Source of the DNA: Lentisphaerae bacterium GWF2_45_14 | GTDB taxonomy: Bacteria; Verrucomicrobiota; Lentisphaeria; Victivallales; GWF2-45-14 | Direction: 5' to 3' | NCBI GenBank assembly: GCA_001804785.1 | Contig: MHBG01000112.1 | Location: 1 to 51,141, forward strand | Length of the DNA stretch: 51,141 nt | Shown here: piece by piece, positions 34,994 to 43,951 of the stretch | Layout of the letters: every line of letters starts with the position of its first letter | How positions within the stretch are numbered: the stretch's first letter is position 1 | Translations under genes and position numbers: made by a program | Notes under the pieces: generated by a model | What the model saw: the letters and a program-made list of their open reading frames with translations, nothing else | Told to the model about the DNA's origin: nothing | The model's database searches: none

Positions 34994-35398
34994 CTACCTG
35001 TGGCTGGTGCTTAAACTAAGTTTGTCATTGTATATTTTTTCGGACATTTCGTTGATTTTTCCGGTAAGTTCTGCGATAGCGAAAGGTTTTTTCATTGCGT
35101 AGAAAACACCCGCCTTTTTCGCCATTTCCAGGTAGTTCATGGCAGATATCATTCCGCCTCCGGTCATTGCGATTATGTTTTTGAAGTGAAGCTCATAAGA
35201 AAGTTCAAGTATAGTCTCTATGCCTTCCTTGCGCGGCATTATTATGTCAATTATCGCAATGTCAGGTTTGTCCTTGCGGTATTGCTCCAGAGCCTCAATC
35301 CCGTTCGACGCGCATGAAACCTCATGCCCGAGACTTTCCATTGCGTCTTTCAGGGTTGCCCTGATGCATTCATCATCATCGACGACTAATATTTTCAT
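34994..35398 (-). CDS. Single-domain CheY-like response regulator
   Basis: The 134-residue receiver has VVDDDECIRATL with the acidic pair, the phosphoryl-acceptor Asp in AIIDIIMPRKEG, the conserved Thr in IIAMTGGGM and the Lys in YAMKKPFAIAEL. There is no output domain, so it acts by protein contact, as in phosphorelay or motility switching. ATG 35398 starts the canonical MKILVVDDD. It is the last gene of a locus with the sensor kinase and NtrC-type regulator, separated from them by the duplicated segment. The kinase at 37482-40514 is the best candidate phosphodonor. Confidence 0.92.
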   Translation of the reverse strand: MKILVVDDDECIRATLKDAMESLGHEVSCASNGIEALEQYRKDKPDIAIIDIIMPRKEGIETILELSYELHFKNIIAMTGGGMISAMNYLEMAKKAGVFYAMKKPFAIAELTGKINEMSEKIYNDKLSLSTSHR

Positions 35399-35945
35399 GG
35401 AAAACCACATTTCTCTTTATGTATTTATATGACGTGAGAAGCTTTCATCCAAAATCCTATACTTCTGTTTCTGTTTCTGTTTTACCTTTAAGCTTAAATC
35501 AGTATTGCCGCCCTCCTCAAGTCTTTAACGCATTATTTACAATCCCAATATCCTGGAATATAATCATTTACATCATGAAGCGCGCAAGGAGGCATTATTG
35601 TCAATTATCGCAATATCGGGTTCGTCCCTTCGACATTGCTCCAGAGCCTCAAGCCTGTTTGACGAGCACAAGACCTCATGCCCGAGACTTTCCATTGCGT
35701 CTTTCAGGACTGCCCTTATGCATTCATCGTCATCAATAACTAATATTTTCATAGGAACCCGCGCTTCTCTTTATGCATTTATATGACATAAGAAGCTTTC
35801 ATGCCAAAGTCCCATTTCTTTTGCTTCTACTTTACGTTCAAGCCTTTAAGCTTAAATCAGTATTGCCGCCGGATGTCTCAACTCTTTAAAGCTTTATTTA
35901 CGGTCAGTTCCTGTTACAATCCCAATATCCTGGAATACAGCTATT
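35235..35945. repeat. Diverged tandem duplication of receiver gene start and leader
   Basis: Two units of about 354 bases lie head to tail, about 35235-35588 and 35588-35945. Each includes the first ~55 codons of a receiver gene, its leader and a shared upstream block with AAGCTTAAATCAGTATTGCCG (35490 and 35850 region) and ACAATCCCAATATCCTGGAAT. Short GGAGGCATTA/GCGGCATTA homologies lie at the joins. The units differ at roughly one base in seven, so the event is not recent. The second unit has no complete gene. It accounts for most of the 584-base gap 35411-35994. Confidence 0.75.
35573..35752 (-). pseudogene. Truncated copy of the CheY-like receiver
   Basis: Starting at ATG 35752 the frame reads MKILVIDDDECIRAVLKDAM and keeps close identity with the intact receiver at 34994-35398 to about codon 51 (DIAIID), after which the sequence leaves the family and stops at 35573-35575. 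Thus the acidic pair and perhaps the acceptor Asp remain but the Thr/Lys half is lost; it cannot fold as a receiver. It is the 5' part of a gene carried along by the tandem duplication. Whether it is expressed is unknown. Confidence 0.85.
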
Positions 35946-35994
35946 TAAGCTATGGGAGGGAGAAGGGAGGCATTAAAAAAAGTTGCGGCATGAC

Positions 35995-37431
35995 TTATTG
36001 CGATTTTGATATTTTTTTCAATCTTGCGCTCAACGCCTGAGGGGTTATTCCGAGAATTATGGCAGCCGCGCTCTGATTGCCGACGGTCCTCTTGAGAGTT
36101 TCCTGAATAAGATAATTCGATAATCCCTTAAGTGTAGGAAGTTCCTGGAGCATGGAAAAAATTCCGGAGGGATTGTTTTCAGTCGGTTCAGAGGCTGCGT
36201 CGGATATATTGATTTGGTCTTCCGAATTTCTCTGGATGTGAGACATGAATATTTTCATCGAAAGCATTTTTGATTTATGATTACTTATGGCATCACAGAC
36301 CATAGCTTCAAGCTCCCTGACATTGCCTGGGAAGTTATATGACTTCAAGCGCGTTATGAGTTCCGGGTGATAGTTCGGATCTTTTCTCCCCAGTTCGGCG
36401 GAAACTTTCTTAATAAAGTGATCAAGAATAGGCTTGATATCATTTTTTCTTTCTCTGAGCGGGGGAATATTTACATGGTGGGTTGATATTCTGAAGTAAA
36501 GGTCTTTTCTGAATTCCTTGTTTTTACCCAGATAGTCCAGCGAACGATTGGTGGCCAGGACTATACGAGCGTCGGAGGTTTTATTTACGTCGGAACCAAG
36601 GGGCGCGTATTCTTTTTCCTGAAGGAGCCTGAGGAGTTTAACCTGTGAAGTAAGTGGCATATCGCCTATTTCGTCGAGGAATAATGTTCCGTTGGCGGCT
36701 TTTTCTATCATGCCAGGGCGGTTATCCATTGCGCCGGTGAAGGCGCCCCGCCGGTGCCCGAAAAGTGTATCGGACAGGAGGTTATCGTCGAATCCTGCTA
36801 TATTTACGGCTACGAACTGTCCCGTTTTACCGCTCAGTTTATGAATGGCCCTGGCAAAGAGTTCTTTTCCTACGCCGGTCTCTCCGGTTATGAGTACCGG
36901 GTGCCGACTTTCCCCGATGGCCTCGCAGTACTGGAAAATGGCGACCATCTGTTTATCATAGGTAACTATTTCGGAAAATGCCTCCGGCTTTCTAAGTGTC
37001 GATGCAAGTATTGTACTTTTAAGTTTAAAGTTTTCCCGTTCGAGCTCTTTAAGTTCAAGACAGTGCTTGATTCTGCCTATGAGGACTTCGGGTTTTATTG
37101 GTTTCAGGAGGTAGTCGGAAGCGCCGTTTCTCATGCAATCGACTGCGGTATCGATTTTCCCGAGGCCAGTAACCATCACAACGCTTGTTCCTGGAAACTC
37201 AGCTATTATCTGCTTGAGGATATCTTCCCCTGATATATGGGGCATTATCAAATCCAGAAGGACGATATCAATTTCCTTTTCTCTAAGAATCTTTATTGCG
37301 TCGCGGCCGTCACTGCAACATATGACGTTGTTTATTCCGTAAGACAGGAAGGCCAGCTCGTAGCTTTTGAGAATATTTCTCTCATCATCCACAATAAGTA
37401 TTGGGCGCTGGGGATATGTATTATTTTCCAT
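35995..37431 (-). CDS. NtrC/AtoC-type sigma-54-dependent response regulator
   Basis: The 478-residue protein has a receiver ([20 protein letters not shown], acceptor Asp in [13 protein letters not shown]), a AAA+ domain with Walker [18 protein letters not shown] and the sigma-54-contact loop [14 protein letters not shown], Walker [12 protein letters not shown], and a C-terminal Fis-type helix-turn-helix ([20 protein letters not shown]). The AAA+ loop is GAFTGA, so sigma-54 activation is expected. It is 50 bases downstream of the multi-PAS kinase, which makes it the likely partner. Target promoters are not identified; a sigma-54-like sequence occurs at 45106-45121. Confidence 0.95.
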   Translation of the reverse strand: MENNTYPQRPILIVDDERNILKSYELAFLSYGINNVICCSDGRDAIKILREKEIDIVLLDLIMPHISGEDILKQIIAEFPGTSVVMVTGLGKIDTAVDCMRNGASDYLLKPIKPEVLIGRIKHCLELKELERENFKLKSTILASTLRKPEAFSEIVTYDKQMVAIFQYCEAIGESRHPVLITGETGVGKELFARAIHKLSGKTGQFVAVNIAGFDDNLLSDTLFGHRRGAFTGAMDNRPGMIEKAANGTLFLDEIGDMPLTSQVKLLRLLQEKEYAPLGSDVNKTSDARIVLATNRSLDYLGKNKEFRKDLYFRISTHHVNIPPLRERKNDIKPILDHFIKKVSAELGRKDPNYHPELITRLKSYNFPGNVRELEAMVCDAISNHKSKMLSMKIFMSHIQRNSEDQINISDAASEPTENNPSGIFSMLQELPTLKGLSNYLIQETLKRTVGNQSAAAIILGITPQALSARLKKISKSQ

Positions 37432-37481
37432 ACTTTATTATCCTAACATGAAAGCACATAAAGTCAAATGATTTATAAAAC

Positions 37482-40400
37482 TTAAAGGCCCGGCAATATT
37501 ATTTTCACGCAAGTACCTTCTCCTAAAACGGAGCTTATGAAAAGTTCTCCAAAGTGCTCCTGTATTATATTGTTTGAAATTGAAAGACCGAGTCCCGTGC
37601 CGCCCTGCTCTCTCTTTGTGGTGAAGAAGGGGTCTTTTATGAATTTTATATTTTCGTCAGGGATGCCGACCCCCTCGTCCCGGACTTCGAGTACGGCATT
37701 ATTATTCTCCCTACATGTTCTGATGGATACAGCTTTATCCTGCGAAGGGAGTGCGTCGCAGGAGTTCTGAACAATATTTAAGATGACCTGCTCTATTTTA
37801 TAGATATCGCCTTTGAGGAGCGGAAGATTTTCCCCGTATATAATAGAGAAACGCGATGTTGCTCTTTTTATAGGGTTATCAAGGAGAACCAGGGCGCGTT
37901 TGAGAGCGAAATTAAGGTCGAATTCCGAATACATATCAGCCATCACGTGACTGGAATATTCCTTAAGACTCAGAACGATTTCCCTTATTCTTTCGGAACC
38001 TTCACTTATGCCCTTGAGCATTTCAGGAAGGTGGGATTTAAGCTGCGGGAGTGGAAAGCCCCCGAAACTCATTGACTGAAAGGAAGGCAGGCTGTTTTCA
38101 ATAAAGGGAAGGAGGTCGTCGGAAATACGCTTGAGCAGCGAAGAATTGATCATTATATAGTTGTTGGGGTTGTTTATTTCGTGCGCGACCCCGGCAACGA
38201 GTACGCCAAGCGCCTTCAGCCTGTCTGCCTGAATGAGTTGATTTTCCTGTATTCTTGCTTTTTCTCGAGCAAGTTCCCTCTCAGTCACGTCCTGCGCCAC
38301 CTGCACCTTTCCGCGCGGAGCCCCAGTCTTGCCGTCTACCGGATAGTTAACGGTCTCAAAGATCTTGCCGTCGGGCATTTTATTAATACCCTCGTTTTTG
38401 CATATTCTGATACCGTTCTCTTCCGAGCAGTCCTCGCATGGTTTTTCTGAATTGAACCAGAGTTTATGGCATTTTGTGCCGATTATCAAATGCGGGTCTA
38501 TCCCGAAGAGTTCGCTGGCTCTCTGGTTTGCCCAGAGTACCCTCATCTGATTGTCATAACGTATTATGATTTCCCGCATCGAATCTAGAATTATATTGAG
38601 TTTTATTCTGGCTGCGTCAAGAGCGCTCTGTGTTCTTTTGAGTTCTGTTATATCTATGATGGCGCCTATGATGCGGACGTCATCGTCATTGCCGTCGGAA
38701 AAAGCGACCTTATGAATCAGAAAATCCCCGCGGTCTCCGTGGATCTTATTGGGAATATTGTTTATTTCAAGAGTAATTTTCCCGCCTTGATTGAGGATCA
38801 GTTCATCGGCCTTTTTAATTTTTCTAATAGTCTCCTCGGGAATCCATCCCGAAAAGTTCTCCACGGAATCTCCTATAATGTTGCCGCCGTCGATATCAAA
38901 GTACAGAAACATGGCCTTATTTGATCCTAAGTATTTACCATGGGCATTTTTGTAGAAAATTGGAAAGGGCATCGTATCCATCAATTTCTGCTGGAAATCG
39001 TACTGCCTCTTCAGCTCATCGATCCTTCTATTTTCGGATATATTTTCGAAGCTCCCCGCAATTTTGACGGGCTTGCCGGGGAAAACATCTCTTATCGCCA
39101 TGGCTCTTATTAGAAACCAGCTAAAAGAGTTGTTCAATTCAAGACGACATGTACAGTTGATGGCAGGTTTCCGGTTCGCAAGGTGCTCATGCATATCTTT
39201 TTCAAATCTGGGCAAGTCCTCTGGATGAATAAGGTCGAGAAATGAACGGCTGCCCATTTTCCCTGAAGGGATAGTCAGTAATCCTTCGGCGAGCTTTTTA
39301 TCGAAGCTGACGGTATCGTCGCGCATATCCCATTCCCATGTCCCGTCGCTTGTGGCTTCAAGAATAATCCTCAATCTTTCCTCGTTGCTTTTGAGCGTGC
39401 TTATGTCCTGATTTGTCCCAAAGAGCTTTATGGGACGACCTGTCGAATCGTATACGAATTCGGCGTGGGCGCTTATGTGCTTTATCTCGCCGCCCTGTGA
39501 TATTATTCTGAACTCTTTGGTGAAGTTTCCTCGAGAAATGGCTTCTCCGCGAATGGAGAGAAACTCCTCCCTGTCGTCGGGATGTACATGCGAAAGGAAT
39601 GTATCGAATCCGACATCTTTCAGCGAGCCGGGCGTGTAGCCGAAAATCCTGGACATCTCGTCAGACCAGGTTATTTTTCCGGTTTCAAGGTCGGTTTCCC
39701 AATTACCTATGCGGGCTATTTCCTGGGAACGGTTCAGTGCCGACTCGCTTTTCTCCAGCTTGAGCTGTGCGTTCTTCTGCCCGGTAATGTCAATGAGCGA
39801 ACCCTCTATAATAATCTCTCTTGCGCGGTTTTGAGCAGCGGCCTGAGCGTCTACCCTTAGCCACGCAATCTGCCCCGTCCTCGTAACAAGCTCAGTCTCA
39901 AGTCCATGTATGTCACCACTGTAGAGATTTGAGAATCCGGATTGCAGTTTATCGGGCTCCTTGAACAGGGAATAGAAATTTATTTCATAAAGTTCGGCCT
40001 TGTCTTCAAATCCAAAAAAGCCGATGGCTGTATTATTTATTTCGATAATCTTGCCATCCTGGAGTATCTGAAAAAGGCCCACAGGAACTTCATTGAAGAG
40101 CCGCCGGTAGCGGATTTCGCTTGAGCGAAGTGCGTTTTCAGCGGTGTTACGCTCGGCTATTTCCCTCATGAGCCTTTCGTTCGCCGCACGGAGTTCCTGA
40201 TTCTGCAGGTAGAGTTTCTGCTCAAGGGATTTTTTTTCGCAACTGAAATTCTCTTCCGACTCCTTGCGTCGGACAATCTGGGATTTCAAGGATTTTTTGG
40301 TCTCACTCAGTGCTGAGGCGTGCTGCTTATGTATTCTCCTGAGCTTGTTGTACTCGAGGGAAAGAGTCTCATTTTCCTGACAGAGCCGTTCAATCTCCTC

Positions 40401-40514
40401 GCGAAACCTGGCAAGCGCTCCTTCATTAACGCCCTCACCCGGCTGAATCTCGTCTATAAAAGAAAGCACCGTACTGTTAGGCTCAAAAGACTGCTCTTGA
40501 TTTTCCCCGTTCAT
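37482..40514 (-). CDS. Cytoplasmic multi-PAS sensor histidine kinase
   Basis: ATG 40514 is preferred since GGGGGAGA precedes it; the product is 1010 residues. A coiled coil occupies about residues 20-125. Five PAS-type domains follow, visible as repeated blocks: RYRRLFNEVPVGLFQILQDG, EIARIGNWETDLETGKITW, IILEATSDGTWEWDMRDD, LMDTMPFPIFYKNAHGKYLG and IILDSMREIIIRYDNQMRVL. The last has Cys-rich CHKLWFNSEKPCEDC, a possible redox or metal site. The kinase core has HisKA VAGVAHEINNPNNYI with the phospho-His, then N-box VILNIVQNSCDAL, DEGVGIPDENI and GGTGLGLSISNNII. No transmembrane segment is visible, so a cytoplasmic signal is sensed. Confidence 0.92.
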   Translation of the reverse strand: MNGENQEQSFEPNSTVLSFIDEIQPGEGVNEGALARFREEIERLCQENETLSLEYNKLRRIHKQHASALSETKKSLKSQIVRRKESEENFSCEKKSLEQKLYLQNQELRAANERLMREIAERNTAENALRSSEIRYRRLFNEVPVGLFQILQDGKIIEINNTAIGFFGFEDKAELYEINFYSLFKEPDKLQSGFSNLYSGDIHGLETELVTRTGQIAWLRVDAQAAAQNRAREIIIEGSLIDITGQKNAQLKLEKSESALNRSQEIARIGNWETDLETGKITWSDEMSRIFGYTPGSLKDVGFDTFLSHVHPDDREEFLSIRGEAISRGNFTKEFRIISQGGEIKHISAHAEFVYDSTGRPIKLFGTNQDISTLKSNEERLRIILEATSDGTWEWDMRDDTVSFDKKLAEGLLTIPSGKMGSRSFLDLIHPEDLPRFEKDMHEHLANRKPAINCTCRLELNNSFSWFLIRAMAIRDVFPGKPVKIAGSFENISENRRIDELKRQYDFQQKLMDTMPFPIFYKNAHGKYLGSNKAMFLYFDIDGGNIIGDSVENFSGWIPEETIRKIKKADELILNQGGKITLEINNIPNKIHGDRGDFLIHKVAFSDGNDDDVRIIGAIIDITELKRTQSALDAARIKLNIILDSMREIIIRYDNQMRVLWANQRASELFGIDPHLIIGTKCHKLWFNSEKPCEDCSEENGIRICKNEGINKMPDGKIFETVNYPVDGKTGAPRGKVQVAQDVTERELAREKARIQENQLIQADRLKALGVLVAGVAHEINNPNNYIMINSSLLKRISDDLLPFIENSLPSFQSMSFGGFPLPQLKSHLPEMLKGISEGSERIREIVLSLKEYSSHVMADMYSEFDLNFALKRALVLLDNPIKRATSRFSIIYGENLPLLKGDIYKIEQVILNIVQNSCDALPSQDKAVSIRTCRENNNAVLEVRDEGVGIPDENIKFIKDPFFTTKREQGGTGLGLSISNNIIQEHFGELFISSVLGEGTCVKIILPGL

Positions 40515-40589
40515 AAGCCTGATTCTCCCCCAGTCAAAAAGTCCCCGGTGATTACAATAGCCCATGAAAGTTTCAAGTCAATAACTCTC

Positions 40590-41381
40590 TTACGAAAAAA
40601 AATCCCACGAGCCTGATTTCATCATCTTCAAAAGTAAAAAACCGAATATCGATATAAAATTCTGAGAAAAATGCAGGACAATGCAAGGATAGAGCGAACG
40701 GCTTCTGAGATAAAGGAACTGAAGAGCAAGCCCCAGCACGAAAAGCCCCGCAAAATGCCTGAGGTTAAAATGCGCGGCGGCAAAAAGGCCCGAACTTATC
40801 ACGGAAGCACCCAGTATGCTGACATGCCTTGACGCATAACAGAATATGACCCGTCTGAAAATAATCTCCTCGCCCAAAGGAGCAAGAATCAAAGCCCCGA
40901 ATGCGATAAAAATAAAGCCGGGCCATGGGCAGCTTGACAAAAGCTCGCTCACCGCCGGCGCAGAAAGGTTAATTCCAAACTGCGAAACAATCATATAAAT
41001 GACCACATTTATCATAGTGGTCAGGGGAAACACCGCAAGCACGCACAAGGCTCCGTAAAGAACATGCTTCACCCCGCATGCCGAAAGGCCGAGCCGCCTC
41101 ATCATCTCGTCAATCCCTGCCCCTCCCTCTGCAAAAGCCGCGGTTAGTATCATCCCGAAAAGAAGAAGCGCCTGCTGAGGCACCACTGTCAGAAATATCC
41201 TGACATTCACCGGCAGTCCCTGGAATTCCTCGCTGAAAAGTAGAAATATCGGCGGCATCAGCACGAAAAGAAAAATGAGGAGTCCGGCGCTCATATAAAA
41301 CGCCTTATTTATCCAGGGATTATCTGCGGGAAAATCACCCGATCTTTTCTCAAATATTTCAAATATTTCAAATATCTTCAA
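40590..41381 (-). CDS. CPBP-family membrane protease (CAAX-like)
   Basis: The 263-residue membrane protein has about seven to eight helices and the CPBP signatures: LGEEIIFRRVIFCY (E-E-x-x-x-R), FAAAHFNLRHF (F-x-x-x-H) and VLHFSQNFISI (H-x-x-x-N-like). These place it in the Rce1/CPBP intramembrane protease family, whose bacterial members often serve in bacteriocin immunity or signalling; its substrate is unknown. The start appears to be a TTG at 41381 with GGAG 11 bases upstream. The first codons are three copies of a nine-base repeat (ATATTTGAA) giving I-F-E repeats. It reads towards the kinase gene 75 bases away. Confidence 0.85.
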   Translation of the reverse strand: MKIFEIFEIFEKRSGDFPADNPWINKAFYMSAGLLIFLFVLMPPIFLLFSEEFQGLPVNVRIFLTVVPQQALLLFGMILTAAFAEGGAGIDEMMRRLGLSACGVKHVLYGALCVLAVFPLTTMINVVIYMIVSQFGINLSAPAVSELLSSCPWPGFIFIAFGALILAPLGEEIIFRRVIFCYASRHVSILGASVISSGLFAAAHFNLRHFAGLFVLGLALQFLYLRSRSLYPCIVLHFSQNFISIFGFLLLKMMKSGSWDFFS

Positions 41382-41633
41382 TTCTAAAATGTCTCCGTTT
41401 TTTTACAAAGCACCTTTTATAATTACCCGAGAGTCCCGGGCTGCGCTAATGGGACGATATCTCCAGCCGTTAACTTAGCCAGTTCCAAAGACAAGTCAAT
41501 TCATTTCGTGCCCCATTGTCTGAACTTTCTATGCTCTCCGGTCTCCACATTTTGAAATGAAATATGCGAAGAGATGTTATGTTTGTTTCAGCGAATGACA
41601 TCAGAAAGATGAGAACGTATCAATGAAAGCCAC
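41382..41633. other. Intergenic stretch without recognised gene
   Basis: Between the divergent CPBP and cysteine synthase-like genes 313 bases carry no frame with coding character. A short GC-rich inverted stretch (CCCGAGAGTCCCGGG) lies near 41427, and a promoter stands at its right end. I recognise no RNA gene or riboswitch in it. Confidence 0.4.
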
Positions 41634-41662
41634 TTGACTTTACAAAAAGTCCGCAATATAAT
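41634..41662 (+). promoter_or_regulatory. Sigma-70-type promoter for the cysteine synthase-like gene
   Basis: TTGACT (41634-41639) and a perfect TATAAT (41657-41662) are 17 bases apart and 32 bases before ATG 41695. This is the clearest housekeeping promoter in the window. Confidence 0.75.
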
Positions 41663-41694
41663 AACTACCATAGTCGTCAACATATGGAGTATTT

Positions 41695-42657
41695 ATGCAA
41701 AAGATATGCGGTTCCGTTCTTGAGGTGATGAAAAATACGCCCGTCGTCGAGTTATCCAGGCTTACGAAAGGATTGAAAGGTTCAATATTCGCAAAAATGG
41801 AATTCCTTTCGCCGGGTCTCTCCAAAAAAGACAGGGTCGCGCTGAACGTGATCACCGAAGCGGAAAAAAACGGAACGCTGAAGCCAGGACAGACGGTTGT
41901 GGAACTCACCAGCGGAAACATGGGAACAGGTCTGGCAATAGCCTGTGCAGTAAAAGGGTATCCATTTGTAGCCGTGATGAGCAGGGGAAATTCGGAAGAA
42001 AGGGCCAGGATGATGTCAGCTCTTGGAGCTGAAGTAGTTCTCGTGGAGCAGGTTGCTGGCTCCGAAAGAGGAAAAGTCTCAGGCGATGATTTAAAACTTG
42101 TTGAAATAGCGGCAAAAAAAATAGTGAAGGAACGAAACGCCTTCAGGGCCGATCAATTCAATCATCAGGGAAATTTTAACACGCATTACCTATATACAGC
42201 TCAGGAATTAATAGCGCAGACTGATGGGAAAATAGACGCTTTCTGCGATTTTGCAGGAACAGGTGGGTCCTTTGCGGGAACAGCCAGGGCCTTGAAAGAA
42301 TATAATCCTGAAATCAAATGCTACCTTCTCGAACCCGAAGACTGCGCCGTCTTGTCTGGCAGAAAACTGATCAATTCATCCCATCAGATACAAGGCGGCG
42401 GGTATTCGATGACCGAACTTAAATTTATAAACAGAAAAGATATTGACGGCTTTCTGCAGGTCTCTGATGACGAAGCAATACAAACAGCCAGAGACCTGGC
42501 AGGGAAGGAAGGTCTCTTCTGCGGATTCTCGTCAGGAGCCAACGTCGCAGGCGCACTACAGCTTCTCCGGGGGGAAATGGAGGGCAAAAATATAGCCGTT
42601 ATCCTTTGCGATTCGGGACTGAAATATCTATCGACAGCCTTGTGGCAAAACGCTTAA
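41695..42657 (+). CDS. Cysteine synthase family PLP enzyme, divergent
   Basis: The 320-residue fold-type II PLP enzyme has the CysK/CBS layout: NTPVVELSRLTKGLKGSIFA, the Schiff-base Lys in GLSKKDRVALN (usually GGSVKDR), VVELTSGNMGTGLAIAC (usually EPTSGNTG), the PLP-phosphate loop GTGGSFAGTA (usually GTGGT) and CGFSSGANVAGAL. The pieces are all present, so a beta-replacement enzyme is likely, but the changes around the lysine and the substrate loop set it apart from typical O-acetylserine sulfhydrylases. It could act on another substrate, as SbnA-like or CBS-like enzymes do. It stands alone with its own promoter and converges with the permease gene. Confidence 0.85.
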   Translation: MQKICGSVLEVMKNTPVVELSRLTKGLKGSIFAKMEFLSPGLSKKDRVALNVITEAEKNGTLKPGQTVVELTSGNMGTGLAIACAVKGYPFVAVMSRGNSEERARMMSALGAEVVLVEQVAGSERGKVSGDDLKLVEIAAKKIVKERNAFRADQFNHQGNFNTHYLYTAQELIAQTDGKIDAFCDFAGTGGSFAGTARALKEYNPEIKCYLLEPEDCAVLSGRKLINSSHQIQGGGYSMTELKFINRKDIDGFLQVSDDEAIQTARDLAGKEGLFCGFSSGANVAGALQLLRGEMEGKNIAVILCDSGLKYLSTALWQNA

Positions 42658-42667
42658 AGGTCATCTG

Positions 42668-43936
42668 TCAAAAGTATCTGAACCACATGTATACCATGGC
42701 TATCAAGACCTGAATTACCATCAGCGGAAATCCCCACTTGAGGAATTTCATGAACGATATTTTGTATCCATTCTTTTCCCCGAGCTTGCACGTCACCACG
42801 TTGGCGGACGCCCCAATCAATGTTCCGTTCCCGCCAAGACACGCGCCGAGCGCAAGTGCCCAAAACAGAGGATGCGGACCGGTAGTCGGAAGGCCCAGAT
42901 TTTTGAGCATTTCCTGGACAAGGGGGGTCATGGCGATAACAAAAGGAATATTGTCGAGTATCGCGGAAAATACGGCACTTCCCCAGAGGATGAGCATACA
43001 TGCCATGAGCATATTGTCGCCACAAAGTTCTATGATTTTCTTGGCAAGAAAATTGATAACGCCGTTATGCTCCATCGCCCCGATAACGATAAAGAGGCCG
43101 ATAAAGAAAAGGATTACATCCCACTCAACAGATTTCAGAACCGAGTCACTCTTCGACTTGCAGAAGAGCAGCATCAATCCCATCCCGCCAAGGGCGATGA
43201 CGCCAGGCGGAAGACCTGTAATATTGTGAGTGAAAAAGCCCACAAAAATTAAACCGAAAACAAAAAGCGATGCCCACATTTTCCTCTTGTCGAGAAGAGC
43301 AAGCGAAGGATAGGATTGCAGTACCCTTGACCTTATATGCGCAGGCACTTTGAGATTTTTCCTGAGGAGAAAGAGACTGATTACTATAAAAACTGCCCCG
43401 ACAACAAGGATACAGGGGGCCAGATTTACAATAAAATCATTGAATGTTATATTGGCCTTAGAACCGATGATAATGTTCGGAGGGTCCCCGATGAGCGTAG
43501 CCGTACCGCCGATATTCGATGCGAGGGCCTCCAGTATCAGGAACGGAATGGTCGGAATCTCAAGTAGCTGCGTTATCAGAATGGTAACAGGCACGATAAG
43601 GATGACCGTAGTGACGTTGTCCAAAAACGATGAAAAGACCATCGTTATAATCAGCAGCATTACGAGAATCAGCGCCGCACTGCCTTTTGAAGCTTTTGCA
43701 GACGAGATGGCCACCCATTCAAAGAAGCCCGTTTCGGCAAGAATGCCCACGCATGTCATCATACCGATCAGCAGGAATATCACATTGAGGTCTATCGATG
43801 ATACCGCCTGCTCAAACGTGATTAGACCCGTAGCAAGCACGGCTACGGCGCCGAGTATTGCGGCAACTGATTTTTCTATCTTTTCGCTTGCGATGAAAAG
43901 GTAAACTATAAGAAAAATAATTATTGAGCCTAACAT
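42668..43936 (-). CDS. SLC13/ArsB-like (IT superfamily) ion or carboxylate permease
   Basis: The 422-residue membrane protein has about eleven helices in two repeats. Family blocks include ALASNIGGTATLIGDPPNII in the first half and LGACLGGNGTLIGASANVV in the second, the twin re-entrant loops of the CitM/ArsB/NhaD/DASS (IT) superfamily. Members move arsenite, citrate, phosphate-like or sodium ions; the substrate cannot be fixed here. It follows the PTS-IIA/CBS gene by 15 bases and is very probably regulated by that protein. Confidence 0.88.
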   Translation of the reverse strand: MLGSIIIFLIVYLFIASEKIEKSVAAILGAVAVLATGLITFEQAVSSIDLNVIFLLIGMMTCVGILAETGFFEWVAISSAKASKGSAALILVMLLIITMVFSSFLDNVTTVILIVPVTILITQLLEIPTIPFLILEALASNIGGTATLIGDPPNIIIGSKANITFNDFIVNLAPCILVVGAVFIVISLFLLRKNLKVPAHIRSRVLQSYPSLALLDKRKMWASLFVFGLIFVGFFTHNITGLPPGVIALGGMGLMLLFCKSKSDSVLKSVEWDVILFFIGLFIVIGAMEHNGVINFLAKKIIELCGDNMLMACMLILWGSAVFSAILDNIPFVIAMTPLVQEMLKNLGLPTTGPHPLFWALALGACLGGNGTLIGASANVVTCKLGEKNGYKISFMKFLKWGFPLMVIQVLIAMVYMWFRYF

Positions 43937-43951
43937 GGGAAAAACTCCTGA

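Noticed and set aside
41340..41381. Short tandem repeats that might suggest a CRISPR or satellite
   Set aside because: Three copies of a nine-base unit inside the start of the CPBP gene, coding I-F-E; no spacers.
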